From assembly GCF_022410535.1 (NCBI RefSeq), contig NZ_JAKNBL010000001.1:248001-312000 (forward strand): DNA of 64,000 nucleotides. The letters are read 5' to 3'. This document shows positions 53,886 to 62,220 of the stretch, one piece after another (position 1 is the first letter of the stretch; every line of letters begins with the position of its first letter). Origin of the DNA: Pelotomaculum terephthalicicum JT. GTDB lineage: Bacteria > Bacillota > Desulfotomaculia > Desulfotomaculales > Pelotomaculaceae. The translations under genes and the position numbers were made by a program. The notes beneath the pieces were generated by a model, which searched no databases, was not told where the DNA came from, and was given only the letters and a program-made list of their open reading frames with translations.

Positions 53886-55217
53886 TTAAAACTTGGTCAG
53901 GTACTCCTCAATCTCCCAAGGGTGAACCTCAACGCGATAGCGACTCCACTCAATCTCTTTCGCCTCGATAAACCTGTTAAAAATGTGTTCACCCAGGGCT
54001 TCTTGAATTATTTTATCTTTTTTTAATTCTTGTACAGCCCCTTGCAGATTTTCGGGCAGGCTGCCGATACCAAGCTGCTCTCTTGCAGCCGGCGTCATCT
54101 CGTAAATGTTGCGGTTGCAGGGCGCGGGCGGCTTAATCCGGTTTTTAATCCCGTTAATACCGGCCTTCAGGCAGACCGCCATGGCCAGGTAGGGATTGCA
54201 CGCCGGGTCGGGGTTGCGCAGCTCAATCCGGGTGGACTCTCCCCGCTTGGCCGGAATCCTGATCAGGGGACTCCTGTTGCGTGCCGACCAAGCTATATAT
54301 ACCGGCGCCTCGTAACCGGAAACCAGTCTCTTGTAGGAATTAACCGTTGGGTTCACAATTGCCGAGATCGCCCTGGCATGCTCCATCAGACCGCCCACAT
54401 AATGAAGACAATCCTCTCCCAAACCGTCTTCGGCGACAGGGTCGTAAAAGGCGTTCTTGCCGTTTTTCATCAACGATTGGTTCAAATGCATGCCGGAACC
54501 GGAAATGCCAAACACCGGCTTGGGCATGAAGGTGGCGTGCAGGCCATGCCGCTGGGCAATGGTGCGCACTACAAACTTGAAGGTAACAACCTTGTCGGCT
54601 ATATCCAGAGCTTCTGAAAACTTAAAGTCAATTTCATGCTGGCCCGGCGCCACCTCGTGGTGCGAGGCCTCTATCTCAAAGCCCATTTGCTCCAAAGTCA
54701 TGACCATGTCACGCCGGGCGTTCTCCCCCAGGTCAACAGGCGTGAGGTCGAAGTAACCGGCCTTGTCGTGTGTAATTGTAGTGGGCTTTCCTTCACTGTC
54801 AACATGGAAAAGGAAAAATTCGGCTTCCGGCCCCACATTCATTGTGTAGCCCATTTCTGCGGCTTCCTGTATAGCCCTCTTCAAAACATATCGCGGATCA
54901 CCCGTGAAAGGCTTACCGTCGTGATCATAAATGTCGCAGATTAAACGGGCAACCGCGCCTTCCTGGGGCTTCCAGGGAAAAGTCACAAACGTTGCGGGAT
55001 CGGGCCGCAAATACATATCAGATTCTTCAATACGAACAAAACCCTCTATGGAAGAGCCGTCAAACATCAGCTCCCCTTCAAGGGCTTTATCCAGTTGCTC
55101 AACTGTGATGGCGACATTTTTCAAAATGCCGAAGATATCCGTAAACTGAAGGCGAACGAATTTAACGCCCAGGTCCTTGGCCAGATTACGCACATCGTCG
55201 TTGGTAAGCTTAGCCAC
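53886..55217 (-). CDS. glnA: Glutamine synthetase, type I (copy 1)
   Basis: A 443-residue GSI-alpha type enzyme: glutamate + NH4+ + ATP gives glutamine. Metal and substrate residues are intact: [51 protein letters not shown] and [16 protein letters not shown]. No adenylylation-loop Tyr motif is evident, typical for the alpha type. GTG 55217 follows AAAGGTG. It is one of three tandem homologues, about 70-75% like copy 2 by eye. Confidence 0.96.
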   Translation of the reverse strand: MAKLTNDDVRNLAKDLGVKFVRLQFTDIFGILKNVAITVEQLDKALEGELMFDGSSIEGFVRIEESDMYLRPDPATFVTFPWKPQEGAVARLICDIYDHDGKPFTGDPRYVLKRAIQEAAEMGYTMNVGPEAEFFLFHVDSEGKPTTITHDKAGYFDLTPVDLGENARRDMVMTLEQMGFEIEASHHEVAPGQHEIDFKFSEALDIADKVVTFKFVVRTIAQRHGLHATFMPKPVFGISGSGMHLNQSLMKNGKNAFYDPVAEDGLGEDCLHYVGGLMEHARAISAIVNPTVNSYKRLVSGYEAPVYIAWSARNRSPLIRIPAKRGESTRIELRNPDPACNPYLAMAVCLKAGINGIKNRIKPPAPCNRNIYEMTPAAREQLGIGSLPENLQGAVQELKKDKIIQEALGEHIFNRFIEAKEIEWSRYRVEVHPWEIEEYLTKF

Positions 55218-55266
55218 TTATATTTCACACCTTTCTCTTTGCTGTCACCACGGTGCAATAAATTAC

Positions 55267-55351
55267 AAAAAGACCCCACCACAGGTAATAATGCTAATTT
55301 TGCCTGTGCGTGAAGGCCTCATCGCCCCGTAGCGCGGTACAACACTGTACC
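55267..55351 (-). promoter_or_regulatory. Candidate ANTAR-type antiterminator leader of glnA copy 1
   Basis: Minus strand: P1 55351-55336 (GGTAC/GTACC, loop AGTGTT). P2 55328-55313 (GGGGC/GCCTT with two G-U, loop GATGAG). The terminator (55316-55267) pairs CACAGG with CCTGTG and ends TCTTTTT. The first hairpin is perfect. P2 position 1 is G instead of A. Confidence 0.7.
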
Positions 55352-55511
55352 TTTTTTTCTTTGGAACTAGACAAAAGTATATCATATTAATTTTAAAGTG
55401 TATAGTTAAAAAGTGTCCTTTCACCCGGAAATTTGGGGAAAGGACTATGAGGATGGTACATCTTGTATAGATTAGCATAAGTTGGACACCGGCGTTATGC
55501 TCCAGCAATAC

Positions 55512-56843
55512 TTAGAACCTGGTCAGGTATTCATTTACCTCCCACGGATGGACCTGTACGCGGTAACTGTCCCACTCATGTCTTTTGGCCTCGATGAATT
55601 TTTCATAAACGTGCGGTTCCAATACATTTTTTATGACATCGTTCTTTGCTAATTCATCCAACGCTTCCGAAAGGCTGGCCGGCAGGCTGGAGATGTTCAT
55701 TTCGTCCCGCTGCTCCGCGGTCATCTGATAAATATTTATGTCGGTAGGCGGGGGCGGCTGGATCTTGTTTTTAATCCCGTCGAGTCCCGCCTTCAAAGCA
55801 ACCGCGATGGCCAGATACGGGTTGCAGGCCGGGTCCGGGTTCCTTAATTCGACACGGGTCGAATTGCCTCTCTTGGCAGGTATGCGGATCAGCGGGCTCC
55901 TGTTGCGCCCCGACCAGGCGATGTAAACCGGAGCCTCATAGCCGGGCACCAGGCGTTTGTACGAGTTAACCGTGGGATTGGTCACAGCCGCCATGGAACG
56001 GGCGTGTTTCATCAAGCCGCCGACATAGTGCTTGGCGACATCGCTTAATTGATCGGGAGCGGACGGATCATAAAACGCATTCCGGCCATCCTTGAAAAGC
56101 GACTGGTTCATGTGCATGCCGGAACCGTTGATGCCAAAAACGGGTTTGGGCATAAAAGTGGCATGCAGGCCATGCCGTTGGGCCGTGGAACGGACAACCA
56201 TCTTGAAGGTCATAATCTTGTCGGCGACATCAAGGGCGTCGGAATATTTGAAGTCAATTTCGTGCTGCCCCGGGGCCACCTCGTGGTGCGAGGCTTCTAT
56301 CTCAAAACCCATTTCTTCCAAGGTAAGCACCATCGAGCGGCGGGCATTCTCGCCAAGATCAACCGGGGCGAGGTCGAAGTACCCGGCGTCATCGTGAGTT
56401 TCCAGAGTGGGATTACCATCTTGGTCGATCTGGAACATGAAAAACTCCAGTTCAGGTCCCACCTGCATACTGTAGCCTATTTCCGCCGCCTCGGCCAGGA
56501 CTTTCTTCAAAACGTAGCGCGGGTCACCCGCGAAGGGAGAACCGTCCGGGTTATAAACATCGCAGATTAAGCGGGCAACCCCGCCTTCCCTGGGCCGCCA
56601 GGGAAACATGGCAAAGCTTTTCAAGTCCGGCCGCAGGTACATATCCGATTCTTCAATCCTGGCAAAGCCGTGAATGGAAGAACCGTCAAACATCAATTCC
56701 CCCTCAAGCGCTTTATCAAGCTGCTCAATAGTGATGGCAACATTTTTCATCACACCAAGGATGTCGGTGAACTGGAGGCGGATAAACTTAACTCCCAAAT
56801 TCCTGGCTTTATCCAGTAATTGTCCCTTTGCAGTTACCTCCAT
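55512..56843 (-). CDS. glnA: Glutamine synthetase, type I (copy 2)
   Basis: A 443-residue GSI with all metal and substrate residues ([60 protein letters not shown]). ATG 56843 follows AAGGGTGG; the longer frame from 56852 is unsupported. A recent-looking paralogue of copy 1 just downstream, each with its own leader. Two intact copies may allow different expression levels under the same signal. Confidence 0.95.
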   Translation of the reverse strand: MEVTAKGQLLDKARNLGVKFIRLQFTDILGVMKNVAITIEQLDKALEGELMFDGSSIHGFARIEESDMYLRPDLKSFAMFPWRPREGGVARLICDVYNPDGSPFAGDPRYVLKKVLAEAAEIGYSMQVGPELEFFMFQIDQDGNPTLETHDDAGYFDLAPVDLGENARRSMVLTLEEMGFEIEASHHEVAPGQHEIDFKYSDALDVADKIMTFKMVVRSTAQRHGLHATFMPKPVFGINGSGMHMNQSLFKDGRNAFYDPSAPDQLSDVAKHYVGGLMKHARSMAAVTNPTVNSYKRLVPGYEAPVYIAWSGRNRSPLIRIPAKRGNSTRVELRNPDPACNPYLAIAVALKAGLDGIKNKIQPPPPTDINIYQMTAEQRDEMNISSLPASLSEALDELAKNDVIKNVLEPHVYEKFIEAKRHEWDSYRVQVHPWEVNEYLTRF

Positions 56844-56875
56844 AACAACCACCCTTCAGAAAGTATTTTTTATGA

Positions 56876-56957
56876 TAATAAAGAAGCCCATAATAGCAGA
56901 TCAAGCTTAACCTCTACTATTATGGGCTTCTTTGCCCGGTCCGGCACAACCACGTGC
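56876..56957 (-). promoter_or_regulatory. Candidate ANTAR-type antiterminator leader of glnA copy 2
   Basis: Minus strand: P1 56957-56944 (GCAC/GTGC, loop GTGGTT). P2 56937-56924 (GGGC/GCCC, loop AAAGAA). The terminator (56930-56876) is a long perfect stem AAGCCCATAATAG/CTATTATGGGCTT followed by CTTTATT. P2's 3' arm is the terminator's 5' arm. Confidence 0.65.
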
Positions 56958-57002
56958 GCGGTTTAACGTATCATGTTGATAAAGCCCGCAGATATTGAAT
57001 GC

Positions 57003-57578
57003 TTACAGGTTATGGGCCAATATTATCGCCTCGGCCACCGCGCGCATGGAAATCCGCTTATTCATGCTCTGCTTCTGGATGCGCTTAAAAGCTTCTGCTT
57101 CGGAAACACCCATTGATTCCATTAAGATACCCTTTGCCCTTTCGACAACTTTTCTTGTCTCAATCGTATTCTGAAGTTCCTGCACCTGGCCCTCAAGCTT
57201 AACTCTTTCTTGATAATTGGTCAAAGCCAACTCGACCGCCGGGATAAGGTTGAAGTCAAGTTCAGGCTTGACCAGAAAAGCAAAGACCTTAGCGTTCTTG
57301 GCTTTCTCAATCACATTTTGATGTGTGGACGAACTGATTAATACTACGGGAGCCAGTTTATCTTCATAGACAATGCGGGCCACTTCAAATCCATCCATAC
57401 CTGGGAGGAATGCCTCGATGATAACCAGATCAGGCTGCCTCGTCCTGATCAGCTTTAAGCCGGTAAGACCATCCTCAGCCTCACCGATTACCCAGTAACC
57501 CATTTTAACCAGTATGGCTTTTACATTCTTTCTCCAGGCGGCATCATTATCGATTAGTATTACCCTTTGTTCTCCCAT
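57003..57578 (-). CDS. ANTAR-domain response regulator with Glu at the phospho-site
   Basis: A 191-residue NasR/AmiR/EutV-like regulator. The receiver has D10/D12 and Lys (LVKP, near 106), but the acceptor position reads LVIIEAFLPG: Glu55 replaces Asp. The coiled coil (VQELQNTIETRKVVER) leads to the ANTAR RNA-binding domain AKGILMESMGVSEAEAFKRIQKQSMNKRISMRAVAEAIILA, with the conserved alanine/arginine-type surface. GGAGG precedes ATG 57578. Glu could mimic phosphorylation and make it constitutively active. It has its own ANTAR-like leader, implying feedback. Confidence 0.9.
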   Translation of the reverse strand: MGEQRVILIDNDAAWRKNVKAILVKMGYWVIGEAEDGLTGLKLIRTRQPDLVIIEAFLPGMDGFEVARIVYEDKLAPVVLISSSTHQNVIEKAKNAKVFAFLVKPELDFNLIPAVELALTNYQERVKLEGQVQELQNTIETRKVVERAKGILMESMGVSEAEAFKRIQKQSMNKRISMRAVAEAIILAHNL

Positions 57579-57627
57579 GGGCGCATACCTCCTGTTGCCG
57601 CTACATTCTTAATCTTTTCCGCCGGAT

Positions 57628-57704
57628 ATAAAAATGCCCTCTGGCAGGAATATTCACCTGATGAGGGCATCATTGCCTGGATTCTATAGATACACCCTTG
57701 TACC
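57628..57704 (-). promoter_or_regulatory. Candidate ANTAR-type leader of the ANTAR regulator gene
   Basis: Minus strand: P1 57704-57689 (GGTAC/GTATC, one G-U, loop AAGGGT). P2 57677-57666 (GGC/GCC, loop AATGAT). The terminator (57670-57628) has ATGCCCTC/GAGGGCAT followed by TTTTATAT. Both loops carry A1 and G4. This places the regulator under its own type of control. Confidence 0.75.
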
Positions 57705-57773
57705 TATAATATAAAACAACTATAAAGTTATTATATAAAACTATGATTAAGAAGGCAACTGTTTTATTAAGGC

Positions 57774-59351
57774 TTAGCTTAAAATTTGCTCAACTTCTTC
57801 CGCGTCCGCGTCCATGACATAGCGGATGCCGGTAATTTCCGCGGCTTCCTTGGTCAGGGCGACAAGGTCATCCCTGGTGATATACTGGAGAGCAAACTTG
57901 CGGGCGCCGCACATGAATTGCCTTAAGCCCTGGGCCAGACGCTCGCAATAGCTGTAAACACCGATAGCGCCGGCCGGCAGGTTGTTAAAATCACTGCCCA
58001 GCTTGTTTTTCAACTCATTCGCGGCCACAAAAACCTGCTCCAGATTCGCGCCATATTTCTTGTATTCAGGCGGAACCTTGCCGCTCTTAATCGCTTCACC
58101 GACAGTCTTGCCGACCATGGCGGCGGTAAGAGGCGAACGGGCCATGCCGATCGCTTTGATGTACGGGGCTCCCATGGCCAGGCCTTTGTACATATGGTCT
58201 TCCAGGGTAAAGCCGCCGGCGATGGCCACCGGGGGAATAAAAGCTCCTTTGGCAGCCAGTTTATCAAGATACTTAACCAGGAGCGCCTGGATATATACCG
58301 TCGGGACGCCCCATTCGTTCATCATCCGCCACGGGCTCATGCCGGTGCCGCCACCGGCGCCGTCAACGGTAAGCAAGTCAATCTTGGCGTCGGAAGCGAA
58401 TTTCACCGCCCTGGCCAAGTCCGCCGGCCGGTAGGCTCCGGTTTTGAGCATGACATGCTTGGCCCCGGCGTTGCGCAGGGCTTCCACACGGGCCATAAAT
58501 CCTTCCTGGCTGACCATGCCAACCCGGGAGTGCCGCTCAAACTCAGTGAAAGCGCCTTCTTTATACGCCGCCTGGACTTTCGGATCTTCCGGATTGGGCA
58601 GCACGATATAACCCCGGCTCTTGAGTTGAAGCGCCCGCTCCAGCGTGTTCAGCTTGACTTCGCCGCCAATATCCTTGGCGCCCTGGCCCCACTTGATTTC
58701 AACGACATCGACGCCGAGTTTTTCCAAAGCGTATTCCTGAACACCAAGCGTAGTGTCCTCGACATTGGCCTGCACCGCGATAAAGCCCTTGCCGTTGTAC
58801 CATCTCTGGAAGTCTTTAACCCGCTTTTCCAGGTTCGGCGAGTGAACAACACGTCCGTTCTTGATCTCCACATGGGGGTCCATGGCGCAGACATTCTCAC
58901 CAATGGCGATACCGATACCCGAAATAGCAGCGCCGGCCGCCAGGTGATCCCAGTTGTCGGCGGCAACATTGGTGGACCCCATGGCCGCTACCACAATGGG
59001 CAGGTCCAGGCTGATCTTATTTACAGAGCCGACTTCAGTTTCCAGGCTTACGGCCGGGAATATCGCTTTATCGGAGTCAGCTTCGATACCGATCGCGCCG
59101 ACAGCCGTACCCATAATGTTGAAGTGGGAGTAATCAACCGGATAATCCTTTTGCGAAGCCGAGGTAGTTTTCCCGAAAGGCTGCGGGTAGAGCACTTCTT
59201 TGCTGCGGACGGAAGATTTGCCGATCTCGCACAAACCCGGGCAGCCGTCCAGACAGGTTACACACATGCCGCTAAATTCACACTTGCTGTCTCCGGTGCG
59301 CAGCTTGGTTAAAGTAGCCGCGCTGGCATTAATGCCTTTACTGAATGTCAT
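57774..59351 (-). CDS. FMN-binding glutamate-synthase-domain protein (archaeal type)
   Basis: A 525-residue stand-alone GOGAT synthase domain: VDGAGGGTGMSPWRMMNEWGVPT, AIAGGFTLEDHMYKGLAMGA and CERLAQGLRQFMCGARKF. The N-terminal Cys cluster (CEFSGMCVTCLDGCPGLC, 24-41) suggests an Fe-S or zinc site. It lacks the amidotransferase domain, so glutamine or ammonia must come from elsewhere. AGGAGGA precedes ATG 59351. It follows the GS-like gene by about 180 bases without a visible leader, so the two are probably co-transcribed. Confidence 0.9.
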   Translation of the reverse strand: MTFSKGINASAATLTKLRTGDSKCEFSGMCVTCLDGCPGLCEIGKSSVRSKEVLYPQPFGKTTSASQKDYPVDYSHFNIMGTAVGAIGIEADSDKAIFPAVSLETEVGSVNKISLDLPIVVAAMGSTNVAADNWDHLAAGAAISGIGIAIGENVCAMDPHVEIKNGRVVHSPNLEKRVKDFQRWYNGKGFIAVQANVEDTTLGVQEYALEKLGVDVVEIKWGQGAKDIGGEVKLNTLERALQLKSRGYIVLPNPEDPKVQAAYKEGAFTEFERHSRVGMVSQEGFMARVEALRNAGAKHVMLKTGAYRPADLARAVKFASDAKIDLLTVDGAGGGTGMSPWRMMNEWGVPTVYIQALLVKYLDKLAAKGAFIPPVAIAGGFTLEDHMYKGLAMGAPYIKAIGMARSPLTAAMVGKTVGEAIKSGKVPPEYKKYGANLEQVFVAANELKNKLGSDFNNLPAGAIGVYSYCERLAQGLRQFMCGARKFALQYITRDDLVALTKEAAEITGIRYVMDADAEEVEQILS

Positions 59352-59529
59352 TGTACCATCCTCCTAAATTATCTCTCTCTTTTATTCTCTGTTCTTTGTG
59401 AAACATCGCCGGATTATAATTTGGTGGGTCCCCCTCCCTTCCAGTTCGTTAATCAGATATTTAGCTCAAGACCAAAGGTCATTTCTTGATCACCCTGTGC
59501 CTCCCTGGGAGTAGCCTGTTCCAAGCTTT

Positions 59530-60858
59530 TCAATAGTTGGCCAGATACTCGTCAAGCTCCCACTGGTGGACTTCAGCCATAAAGCGCTCCCATTCCTCTC
59601 TTTTTGCTTCCAGGTAACACCTGGCTATGTGTTCCCCCAGCGCCGCGCAGACAGTCTCATCCTCAGCGAGGGCATGCAATGCCTCGTTAAAGGAGCGCGG
59701 CAGCCCGTTGTTTCTGACCAATTCCCTCAGCCCTCCGCGTCCCGGGTGATTTTCCGGCAACGGCTGCGGAGGCTCAATCTTTGCGGCAAGACCGCGCTCT
59801 CCAGCCGCCAGAACAGAGGCCAGGACCAAATAAGAGTTGCAGGCCGGATCGGGACTGCGCAGAATGAAACGGGTACCGTACCCCCGCTGCGCGGGGACAC
59901 GGATCATTGCGCTGCGGTTCTTTTCAGACCAGGCCACCAGACACGGAGACAGTTCGTCCGGCAGCAGCCGCTTGTACGAATTAATCAGCGGGTTGGCAAT
60001 AGCCGTAATCGCCCGGGCATGCCCCAGTACGCCCCCGATATAATGATAGGCCGTCTCACTCAAGCCCAAACCGTCATTCGAGTCTTCAAGGATATTCTTT
60101 CCCTCACGCCAAAGCGACAAGTGCAGGCGCATACCGGAGCCCTTTTCCCCAGCAAGCGGTTTAGGCATAAATGACGCGTGCAGCCCGTGCCGCTGGGCGA
60201 TGGTCCGCACAACAAATTTAAAGGTGGCGATTTTGTCCGCGATCGCTAAGGCACTGTCCTCCTTGATAAATATCCCGTGCTGTCCGGGAGCTATCTCGTG
60301 GTGGGAGGAAGAAATCTCAAAGCCCATTTCTTCCAGCGTCAGCACCATATCCCGCCGCGCGTTTTCACCCAAATCCACCGGAGACAAATCACAGTAACCC
60401 GCGTGATCATGAGTGATAGTGGTGGCCTTGCCCTGTTCATTGGCGTGGAACAAAAAAAACTCAATTTCCGCGCCGGCCCGCAACTGCAACCCCGTGCCGG
60501 CAGTTTTTTTCAACACTCTTTTCAGGGCGGAGCGGGAGCAGCCGGGAAAAGTTTCTCCTTCCGCGGAACAGATGTCGCAGATCAGCCTGGCTACCGCGCC
60601 GTCCCTGGGACGCCAAGGAAAGATCTCAAACGTGGCCGGATCGGGGTAAAGATAAATTTCGCTTTCTTGGTTGCGAATAAAACCTTCGACAACGGCGCTG
60701 TCAAACATGACCTGTCCTGCCAGCGCCCTTTCCAGTTCTTCTACAGTAATGGCAATATTTTTAAAAGAACCGAAAATGTCGGTAAATTGCAGGCGGATAA
60801 ATTTGACATTATATTCTTTGGCTTTTTCCAATACTTCCTCTCTGGTTAAGACTTTCAA
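59530..60858 (-). CDS. Glutamine-synthetase-like protein, probable pseudoenzyme (copy 3)
   Basis: A 442-residue GSI homologue starting at TTG 60858 after GGAGG. Overall fold motifs are kept ([29 protein letters not shown]), but ligand positions differ from copies 1 and 2: GQHE is GQHG (Gly195), GSGMH is GSGMR (Arg244), the RIELR segment is RFILR (Ile332), and the flap GYEAP is PDELSP. In GSI these positions are Mg2+ ligands E220, H269 and E357 and the flap Glu. It may be a regulatory relative rather than an enzyme. It lies between an ANTAR regulator and a GOGAT gene. Confidence 0.88.
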   Translation of the reverse strand: MKVLTREEVLEKAKEYNVKFIRLQFTDIFGSFKNIAITVEELERALAGQVMFDSAVVEGFIRNQESEIYLYPDPATFEIFPWRPRDGAVARLICDICSAEGETFPGCSRSALKRVLKKTAGTGLQLRAGAEIEFFLFHANEQGKATTITHDHAGYCDLSPVDLGENARRDMVLTLEEMGFEISSSHHEIAPGQHGIFIKEDSALAIADKIATFKFVVRTIAQRHGLHASFMPKPLAGEKGSGMRLHLSLWREGKNILEDSNDGLGLSETAYHYIGGVLGHARAITAIANPLINSYKRLLPDELSPCLVAWSEKNRSAMIRVPAQRGYGTRFILRSPDPACNSYLVLASVLAAGERGLAAKIEPPQPLPENHPGRGGLRELVRNNGLPRSFNEALHALAEDETVCAALGEHIARCYLEAKREEWERFMAEVHQWELDEYLANY

Positions 60859-60920
60859 AGTAAACCTCCATTTATTTATTCATAATCTAGATACTGATAA
60901 CGCATTTCTTTTCATATAAA

Positions 60921-61015
60921 AATAAAAAATGCCCTCCAAAGACCCGGTAATTCTACCGGTCTTCAAAGGACGCCTTTGCCCCAAAAAGTATTAAGTTACA
61001 TAAACAAGTATAAAC
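60921..61015 (-). promoter_or_regulatory. Candidate ANTAR-type leader of the GS-like gene
   Basis: Minus strand: P2 60981-60968 (GGGC/GTCC, loop AAAGGC, G4) joined to a terminator (60970-60921) with an imperfect long stem and TTTTTTATTTTT. P1 is weak: GTTTATA/TATGTAAC with one bulge and loop CTTGTT at 61015-60995; G4 is kept, position 1 is C. This is the least certain of the set. Confidence 0.5.
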
Positions 61016-61064
61016 ATTTACTCTTAAAAAATCAACCGGTTTACAAATAAAATATTGTATACAA

Positions 61065-61658
61065 TCACTGGCGCTTATTATCCTTTTTGCTATAGAGTTT
61101 AATAACTTTTTTCGCGACCCTGACTATCGGCACACAATTGTCCATGCTTAATCTCTGCAAGTATTTATAAGCTTCTTTCTCACTTAGCGCCCTGGCCTCC
61201 ATCAGCAAGCCCTTGGCTTTTTCCACAAGTTTTCTTTCTTCCAGCGCTTGTTTAAGCCCTTTATTTTCCTCTTCCAGCTTGATGAATTTCCTAAAGTTAG
61301 CAATTGCTATTTCTATGGCGGGAACCAGCTGCGCGTCGCTTACCGGCTTTACCAGGAAAGCAAAAATCCAGGAATCTTTGACTTCTTCCAGCATATCCCG
61401 TCCCCGGGAGTCGGCCAGCAGGATTACCGGAGCAACCCGGTGTTCTTCAATAATTCTGATAATATCCAGACCTGCCGCGCCCGGCAACATTGTATCCATA
61501 ATAACAAGATCGGGGTCGGTCTGAAAGACCACCTTGAGAGCGCTCCTGCCTTCACTCACCTCGCCGACCACGAGATAACCCGCGAGGATCAGAATTTCTT
61601 TTAACTTTTTACGAGAATTAACATCAGCATCGGCAATAACGATCCTGGCCCCAAACAT
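61065..61658 (-). CDS. ANTAR-domain response regulator
   Basis: A 197-residue regulator with an intact receiver: D10, D12, Asp55 in LVIMDTMLPG and Lys in LVKPVSD. The coiled coil LEEENKGLKQALEERKLVEK leads into ANTAR AKGLLMEARALSEKEAYKYLQRLSMDNCVPIVRVAKKVIK. Start ATG 61658, eight bases after GAGGTG. It is paralogous to the regulator at 57003 but keeps the phospho-acceptor. No histidine kinase is adjacent; the partner kinase must lie elsewhere. It is followed by the GS-like gene. Confidence 0.9.
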   Translation of the reverse strand: MFGARIVIADADVNSRKKLKEILILAGYLVVGEVSEGRSALKVVFQTDPDLVIMDTMLPGAAGLDIIRIIEEHRVAPVILLADSRGRDMLEEVKDSWIFAFLVKPVSDAQLVPAIEIAIANFRKFIKLEEENKGLKQALEERKLVEKAKGLLMEARALSEKEAYKYLQRLSMDNCVPIVRVAKKVIKLYSKKDNKRQ

Positions 61659-61917
61659 GGGACACACCTCGAAACGACTGTGAATTGAACTTTATTTTAA
61701 CACACCATGTTCAATAAAGATACTCCCGCCGCAAGACGGGGAAATAGCCCTCCATTAATTCCCTGCCCAAACAAATCATAACCTCTGCTTTTTATAATAG
61801 ATATTTAAGACAGAGCAATACGTTTACATATTAAAAACCCCGGCCAAACACTGATTTGATTCCGTCTTGGCAAGTCACCTTTTGCGACATATTAAACCAA
61901 ACAAGGAGGTTTGGATA

Positions 61918-62220
61918 ATGGCAAATGGGAAACTGACCAAACTATTCCCCGGCGGCAACACATCACTAGGCTTTTATTCTTTCTACGATCATATTATTGA
62001 AAAAGACGCCACCCGCGTCTTCATTTTAAAAGGCGGGCCGGGTGTCGGAAAATCAACGTTTATGCGCAAAATCGGCGAAACGATGTTGGAGAAAGGATAC
62101 GATGTTGAGTTCCACTGCTGTTCATCCGACAACGACTCTCTGGATGGCATCCATATCCCGGCCATTCGTGTGGCGATGATCGACGGGACCGCCCCGCAGA
62201 GTGAAGTTCCCATTGTCTAA
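61918..62220 (+). pseudogene. ATPase gene (PRK06851-like) interrupted by an integrated element
   Basis: From ATG 61918 (AAGGAGG) the frame reads a P-loop (FILKGGPGVGKSTFMRKIG) and LDGIHIPAIRVAMIDGTAP, where full-length relatives as I recall continue with a His-Val segment. Here it turns into QSEVPIV and a stop. The 3' part is missing and the serine recombinase gene begins from the other side, overlapping the tail by 99 bases. The remaining part of the gene presumably lies beyond the window, at the far end of the element. Confidence 0.75.

Noticed and set aside
54030-54617. Plus-strand open frames opposite glnA and elsewhere in the nitrogen block
   Set aside because: No ribosome binding sites and fully explained by the codon use of the real minus-strand genes.
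59352-59529. Leader before the FMN glutamate-synthase-like gene
   Set aside because: No dual hexaloop and no terminator; co-transcription with the GS-like gene is simpler.
61668-61917. Possible ANTAR leader before the regulator gene at 61065
   Set aside because: A TTGAAC/GTTCAA hairpin is present but there is no pair of hexaloops with G4 and no terminator overlapping them.
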